Below are positions 59,388 through 64,000 of a stretch of DNA of 64,000 bases, piece by piece. A program made the position numbers and the translations under genes. Below the pieces are notes generated by a model. That model was not told where the DNA came from. It saw nothing but the letters and a program-made list of their open reading frames with translations, and made no database searches. How positions within the stretch are numbered: the stretch's first letter is position 1; the number at the start of each line of letters is the position of its first letter. The DNA comes from Pedobacter aquatilis (GTDB lineage Bacteria; Bacteroidota; Bacteroidia; Sphingobacteriales; Sphingobacteriaceae), in contig NZ_JAUFPW010000031.1 of NCBI RefSeq assembly GCF_030409415.1, forward strand, positions 121,142 to 185,141. Direction: 5' to 3'.

Positions 59388-62156
59388 TTAAAATCTTATA
59401 TTATAGTTAACAAAAGGGATTGCCGTTGCAAATATTGATAATTGAAAGCCTTTAATTACACCAGCTTCTTGCGTAAAGTATGCAGAATATGCGTTTTGTC
59501 TTCCTGTTAGGTTGTACACGCCAATTGTCCACGAGTTGTGTGTACGTTGATGAACTTTATGATTACCCTCTATATTCATAGAAAGATCCGTCCGGAAATA
59601 ATCTGGTATCCGGTAAGCATTTCTATCCGAGTAGAAAACCCTTTCGCTGCCAGCATAATAATATTTAGCAATTGGTAACGTAATCGGTCTACCAGTACTG
59701 TAAGTCGCATTTAATGAGATGCTAAAACGATGAGAAAAACGATAATTTCCGGTAAAGTTAAACGCATGTGGCTTATCATAATTTGCCGGGTAATAATCGC
59801 CCCCATTTATCGGCACCGCAACTGTTGGGTCGTTCATTTTTAGCAAAGTTCTGGAGTAGGCATAACTCATCCAGCCGTTCAAATTTCCGGCAGTTTTGCG
59901 CACAAAAAGCTCTACACCATAAGCCTTACCTTCGGTATTTAAAACATCTGTTTCTATGTGGCGGTTAAGTACAAGATTAGCACCACTACGATAATCGAGA
60001 TAATCTTTTAATTTTTTGTAGTAGAATTCAACTGAAGTTTCAATAGTTTGAGATTTGAAGTTTTTATAGAGGCCTAAAGAAACCTGACTACCAAATTGCG
60101 GTTTTATATTTGGGTCACTCAGTTTCCAAACATCTGTTGGTGCAATGGCCGTTGTGTTAGATAATAAGTGAATGTATTGCCTTAATGTATTATAAGCGCC
60201 TTTAATAGAGAAATTATCATTCACATTATATCTGGCAGAAAGCCTGATTTCTGGTCCTGAATAAGTTTTAATAAGTTTATTGCTTCCGTAAATTGTACTA
60301 TCAATCTGGTTTACAGATGTGCGTGGCAAACCTGGCGCATAATTGTTAATGGTTTGTGGCCCTAAATAATTGTAAAGCGAATAACGCAAACCAGCACTTA
60401 TGGAAAGATTGTTTCCAATATCATATTTATCTCCGATATAAAGAGCGCTTTCTAATGCCTGCTCTGCGGGTACAACATCCGGACGAGTAATAGATTCATC
60501 ACCTAATGGCTGGTAACTGCCTGGATTTAGTTTGTAATGGATGCTTGACAAACCAAAGTTTACAGTATGGTTGTTACTTAAGTAGTAAGTAAAATCCGAT
60601 TTTAAATTAAGCTGATTAATATTAAAATCAAGGCTGTAAGCATTAAGTGGGTTAACCTCGCTATTGATATTATATTCATATCTATCTGCACCTGCAGAGA
60701 AAACACCATAAATTTTATTGTTAAAAATGTGTTTCCACTTTAGTGATATATTCTTGTTGCTGTAACTATAAGTGGTATCGCTGTTTAGCTTAAACTTATC
60801 TGTACTAAAATAGCCAGAAAAGTAAAGGTTATTTTTCTCGTTAAACTGATGGCTTATGCCCAAATTAATATCTGTGAAGGATGCCTTACTATTCTTATAA
60901 TCATCAGGCAGAAGCTTTAATAACCAATTTGAGTAAGTTGTTCTTCCACCTAAAATAAAAGATGTTTTATTGCTGTCAATTGGTCCTTCTATATTAAAAC
61001 GGCTCGTAATTAAGCCTATACCAGCTGTACCTGTAAATTTCTTTTTATTTCCTTCTCGATTATTAACCTCCAAAACCGATGATAATCTACCTCCAAAACG
61101 TTCGGGAATGGTACTTTTATAAAGTTGCACATCCTTTACTATATCAGGGTTAAATGCAGAGAAGAATCCAAAAAAGTGCGATGGATTGTAAATCGTTGCA
61201 TCGTTTAACAAAATTAAATTTTGATCCTGGGAACCACCGCGAACGCTAAAACCTGTACTTGCCTCACCAACCGACTGCACACCAGGTAAGGTTAGTACAA
61301 CCCTTAAAATATCTGGTTCGCCAAATACAGAAGGCACTTGTTTAATATCCTTAATATTTAGGCGGTTCACGCCCATCTCCACACTCTTGATATTTGCTAT
61401 TTTATCAGCAGAAATTTTCACTTCTTTAAGCGACATAACTTGTTCCTGGAGCTCGATATTTAATTTGCCATCATTGTATAGCATAATTTGTCTTCTGGCA
61501 TCTTTGGAAACAACAGATTTTATTGATAGGGTATGTTTTCCTGTTGGCAGGGTTATCGAATAAAAGCCGAACTGATCAGACATGGCGCCTACTTTGGCAT
61601 CAACAGAATAAATACTTGCACCAACAATAGGTTCGCCTGATTTAACATCTCGCAGGTAGCCCGCCATGGTTACTTTACCTGGTTTTAAATTATTGGTTCT
61701 AACACCAACTGCATATATCTTATTTTCTATCGTTGCATCTGCAACTTTCTCTGCCTGATTATCATTAAAATAATCTCTTTCCTGAACCGTAACCGCTTTA
61801 TCACCACCAACTTTGTTAGGATAATAACCATCAGCCAGTAAAGTTTTTATTTGTTTACCCTTTGTTAGAAAAATGGATGTACCGCTTATTGCGAAATGAA
61901 AATCTGAACCTTTAAAGGCTTGCTCCAGTATAAATGAAACTATTTTATTTTCTGCCTTAACAGATATCCTCAAGCTATCTATTGTGGATAAATCATAGTA
62001 AAACTTATAGCTGGTTTTCGCTTCGATATCCTGTACAACTTCCTCAACTCTCGCCTGATTGAAATCTACAGAAATAAGTTTTGAGTTATCTTGAGCAATT
62101 GATTGTAAAGCAATTAACGATAATAATAAAGTTAAAATTTTTGTGAGATTACGCAT
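59388..62156 (-). CDS. TonB-dependent receptor with N-terminal STN-like domain
   Basis: 922-aa outer-membrane receptor: signal peptide (MRNLTKILTLLLSLIALQSIAQ), an STN/secretin-like domain (about 25-100, VDFNQARVEEVVQDIEAKTSYKFYYDLS), a carboxypeptidase-D-like domain (about 163-235, VTMAGYLRDVKSGEPIVGAS), plug (ILRVVLTLPGVQSVGEASTG, FSVRGGSQDQNLILLNDATI) and a barrel ending in VNYNIRF. STN domains usually signal to an anti-sigma factor in FecA-type systems; no sigma/FecR pair lies nearby. Between a secreted protein (2-bp gap) and a DUF4249 lipoprotein in one operon. Confidence 0.9.
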   Translation of the reverse strand: MRNLTKILTLLLSLIALQSIAQDNSKLISVDFNQARVEEVVQDIEAKTSYKFYYDLSTIDSLRISVKAENKIVSFILEQAFKGSDFHFAISGTSIFLTKGKQIKTLLADGYYPNKVGGDKAVTVQERDYFNDNQAEKVADATIENKIYAVGVRTNNLKPGKVTMAGYLRDVKSGEPIVGASIYSVDAKVGAMSDQFGFYSITLPTGKHTLSIKSVVSKDARRQIMLYNDGKLNIELQEQVMSLKEVKISADKIANIKSVEMGVNRLNIKDIKQVPSVFGEPDILRVVLTLPGVQSVGEASTGFSVRGGSQDQNLILLNDATIYNPSHFFGFFSAFNPDIVKDVQLYKSTIPERFGGRLSSVLEVNNREGNKKKFTGTAGIGLITSRFNIEGPIDSNKTSFILGGRTTYSNWLLKLLPDDYKNSKASFTDINLGISHQFNEKNNLYFSGYFSTDKFKLNSDTTYSYSNKNISLKWKHIFNNKIYGVFSAGADRYEYNINSEVNPLNAYSLDFNINQLNLKSDFTYYLSNNHTVNFGLSSIHYKLNPGSYQPLGDESITRPDVVPAEQALESALYIGDKYDIGNNLSISAGLRYSLYNYLGPQTINNYAPGLPRTSVNQIDSTIYGSNKLIKTYSGPEIRLSARYNVNDNFSIKGAYNTLRQYIHLLSNTTAIAPTDVWKLSDPNIKPQFGSQVSLGLYKNFKSQTIETSVEFYYKKLKDYLDYRSGANLVLNRHIETDVLNTEGKAYGVELFVRKTAGNLNGWMSYAYSRTLLKMNDPTVAVPINGGDYYPANYDKPHAFNFTGNYRFSHRFSISLNATYSTGRPITLPIAKYYYAGSERVFYSDRNAYRIPDYFRTDLSMNIEGNHKVHQRTHNSWTIGVYNLTGRQNAYSAYFTQEAGVIKGFQLSIFATAIPFVNYNIRF

Positions 62157-62158
62157 GT

Positions 62159-62902
62159 TTAGTTAGGAGTATTATCGATATGTGCGGCTAAAAGTTTTAA
62201 GGCAGAAATCTGGTCTTTATTAAATTTTATCGAATTTGACCTCAGTAATTTCTTAAGTTCGGCCTTTTGCTCTTTATATAGTTTTAAGAAAGAACCTTCG
62301 TTAGTAATTTTATAGTACTTGTTATCTTTCTTAAAAAAACACTGAACCCTTAATAAGAAATATTTACGTAAATCACGCGTTCCGGAAGCTTGTTGCAAGC
62401 TTGTACTTCGCTTCACCAAAACTTCAGTTTTCCCTTTGTATACTTCTTCAAAAAATCCAGATTTGAATGGAATACTTGTGCTATCACTTCCTGTATTAAT
62501 ATAAACATGCTTGTGATCTAGAATTGTAAACGCACTTACACGCTCAGAAACCAAACTAAGCTGCAAAAAACCATCTACTGTTGTAGTTATAAGTAAGTCC
62601 TTGTAGATATCGTACAAAAGGGGCACATTTCCGAACCGATAACCATCATACACAACCGTTCCTTTGCGCAATAACTTATCTTCAGGAAAATATGCAGAGC
62701 CATCAATAGTTGCCCGATAACCGTTGTAAGATTGGCCATTTGCCAGCCTGGATTGTGTACCAATTGCCTTATTAAAATAATCAATTGTATTATGTGCTGC
62801 AGCGGTAGTTTGTAACAGACTATCCTTATCTAAACCCTGCCCATAAGTTACTTTTATACAAAGGAACAGAGTTAGAATACTACAGGTAAAAAATTTGGTC
62901 AT
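62159..62902 (-). CDS. Secreted hypothetical protein, first gene of the TonB receptor operon
   Basis: 247 aa with a signal peptide (MTKFFTCSILTLFLCIKVTYG). The mature part has beta-rich stretches (SQTYNGYRATIDGSAYFPEDKLLRKGTVVYDG-type, read in parts) and a lysine-rich helical C-terminus (NEGSFLKLYKEQKAELKKLL). I recognise no family. It is 2 bp upstream of the TonB-dependent receptor and so belongs to the same transcript; a periplasmic or surface partner of the receptor is likely but unproven. Confidence 0.8.
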   Translation of the reverse strand: MTKFFTCSILTLFLCIKVTYGQGLDKDSLLQTTAAAHNTIDYFNKAIGTQSRLANGQSYNGYRATIDGSAYFPEDKLLRKGTVVYDGYRFGNVPLLYDIYKDLLITTTVDGFLQLSLVSERVSAFTILDHKHVYINTGSDSTSIPFKSGFFEEVYKGKTEVLVKRSTSLQQASGTRDLRKYFLLRVQCFFKKDNKYYKITNEGSFLKLYKEQKAELKKLLRSNSIKFNKDQISALKLLAAHIDNTPN

Positions 62903-63081
62903 AGCTTTTGGAGCGAAATAATTTTTTAAGTTATAAACAAAGATTATATTCTTTGCATGAGTATCGAAAAAGTTATTTAAACCATGTTTTTTATGGTAAA
63001 TAACCCCCTATTATTTGTCTTTTATACACCCATGTTGTAGCAACAATATTTCTTAGGTTAGCTTAATAAAATAATCAGAAG

Positions 63082-63504
63082 ATGAATACAATGCACCCTT
63101 ACTTAAACTTCGACGGCCAGGCCGAAGAAGCTTTTAACCTCTATAAATCAATTTTTGGTGGCGAATTTATATTTCTAAAAAAGATGGGCGATGCACCAGG
63201 AGCTGAGCAATTGGCTGATGATGAACGCAACAGAATTATGCACATCGCCTTGCCAATTAATGAACATACAATTCTAATGGCATCAGATTGTGTTCCTTCT
63301 GCGGGGCATGTGCTTAACCAAGGTAACAATATGTACATCAATGTAATGGCGAAAAGCCGTGAAGAGGCTGATAGATTATTTAACGGCTTATCTGTCGGCG
63401 GCACTATCGAAATGCCCATGGAAGACCAATTTTGGGGTGATTATTTTGGTAGTTTCAAAGATAAATTTGGCATTCAGTGGATGATTAACTTCGGAAGTTA
63501 TTAA
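63082..63504 (+). CDS. VOC family protein, PhnB/3-demethylubiquinone-methyltransferase-like
   Basis: 140-aa protein of the glyoxalase/bleomycin-resistance fold in the PhnB branch: NTMHPYLNFDGQAEEAFNLYKSIFGGEF, HIALPINEHTILMASD, NNMYINVMAKSREEADRLFNGLSVGG and FWGDYFGSFKDKFGIQWMINF. Such proteins are small cytosolic dimers, mostly of unknown substrate despite the methyltransferase name. It stands alone, divergent from the TonB receptor operon. Confidence 0.9.
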   Translation: MNTMHPYLNFDGQAEEAFNLYKSIFGGEFIFLKKMGDAPGAEQLADDERNRIMHIALPINEHTILMASDCVPSAGHVLNQGNNMYINVMAKSREEADRLFNGLSVGGTIEMPMEDQFWGDYFGSFKDKFGIQWMINFGSY

Positions 63505-64000
63505 AGCAAGAATCAGTTAAATTTTCTGAGCAGTTTTTAGCTGGTGGTTATTAATTTATTTGAATATTGTAGCGAAACGTTCACCGCTTTTCAGCAACAA
63601 CAATTCCCGCAACTGAAATCTTTTGGCTCAAAACTTACGAAGCGTAATAACAACATCAAAGGAAAATCGTAAGTTTCGCCAAAAGTATTTCCGCGGATGG
63701 GGGCTAATAATAGTAAGTAAAACAAACCCAATTACCCATAGTGTTTTTCTACATAAATATTATTCGATTCCAAAACAGGGCCATACTTTGAGCGGAGAAT
63801 AAAACAAGTAACCTGTAATGGCAGTCAACCTTTTCGACACTCAAAACATCCATTTTCAAATAAATACATATTAAGGCTTCAAAAGAATTTTTAATTTGAA
63901 AACCATTGCCAGCATTCCATGGCAGCTGTAGCCCTGCTGTAGTTTCAATCTTTTCGGTGATTGGAAGCAAACATATTGAAAGTTAGTTAAACCAAAAAGG
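63505..64000. other. 496-bp right-edge spacer without a recognised gene
   Basis: Contains the hairpin at 63607-63697. On the minus strand 63749-63970 is open for 73 codons, but its translation has no signal, domain or start context that I can support, so I leave it out. The window ends here. Confidence 0.5.
63607..63697. repeat. Large imperfect hairpin downstream of the VOC gene
   Basis: GAAAT and CTTTTGGC (63615-63627) pair with GCCAAAAG and ATTTC (63678-63691), AAAACTTACGA (63630-63640) pairs with TCGTAAGTTT (63667-63676), and CCGC (63607-63610) with GCGG nearby. About 25 base pairs in a 90-nt element. Confidence 0.5.

Noticed and set aside
63749..63970. 73-codon open frame on the minus strand near the right edge
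   Set aside because: No domain, signal peptide or promoter box, and the composition is unlike the neighbouring genes; probably chance or part of a decayed repeat.
1..64000. tRNA or rRNA genes
   Set aside because: I found no cloverleaf with a TTCGAnTC arm or rRNA-like stretch; GGTTCGAA at about 44697 is not in a tRNA context.

Overview
The window is a chromosomal piece of a Bacteroidota bacterium, most likely Sphingobacteriaceae (Pedobacter-like). The reasons are a SusC/SusD pair, several TonB-dependent receptors with carboxypeptidase-D-like N-terminal domains, DUF4249 and DUF4407 proteins, AT-rich DNA, no Shine-Dalgarno signals before most genes, and many promoters with the Bacteroidota -7 box TAnnTTTG. 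I saw no rRNA, tRNA, CRISPR array, insertion sequence or prophage.

Layout. 1-6529 is the end of a polysaccharide-utilisation locus: a cut-off secreted protein that looks like a pectinesterase, SusD, SusC, and a divergent LacI-type regulator with a candidate operator in the shared promoter. 6576-13576 holds single housekeeping or membrane genes (rlmI-like methyltransferase, MHS-type transporter plus a small membrane partner, bestrophin, Pr6Pr, TerC, a HEXXH protease). 13680-16152 is an ECF sigma factor / membrane anti-sigma-like / secreted repeat-protein operon. 16736-26107 has aspS, a YtxH-holin-AI-2E stress cluster, an NtrC-type regulator split in two by a frameshift, a crotonase with a free-standing B12-binding protein, and glnS. 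26294-35382 has a murein amidase lipoprotein, an M49-like peptidase, an outer-membrane barrel and carB (without the allosteric domain).

35383-41393 is a thiamine region: an orphan structured RNA candidate, a NadR-like kinase, a strong promoter, a TPP riboswitch, a TonB receptor, and two proteins resembling ThiE and thiamine pyrophosphokinase that have both lost expected catalytic motifs, then a GNAT acetyltransferase. 41480-54639 is rich in peptidases (M28, M61, M14, PepT, rhomboid) and includes a dipeptide epimerase. 55837-62902 is a tight four-gene minus-strand operon: secreted protein of unknown function, TonB receptor with an N-terminal STN-like domain, DUF4249 lipoprotein, and an MG2-like protein with a TonB-plug-like segment but no barrel. 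A VOC-family protein and a large hairpin end the window.

The most notable signals are: (1) a shared ECF-type promoter motif with identical spacing before the sigma-factor operon and before an outer-membrane barrel gene 13 kb away; (2) an intrinsic terminator and hairpin in a spacer with no gene on that strand, suggesting a small RNA; (3) the degenerate thiamine enzymes under a TPP riboswitch; (4) the split NtrC regulator; (5) three genes whose -7 box ends exactly 4 nt before the ATG, predicting leaderless mRNAs; and (6) a recurring kind of spacer built of degenerate low-complexity arms that pair with each other.
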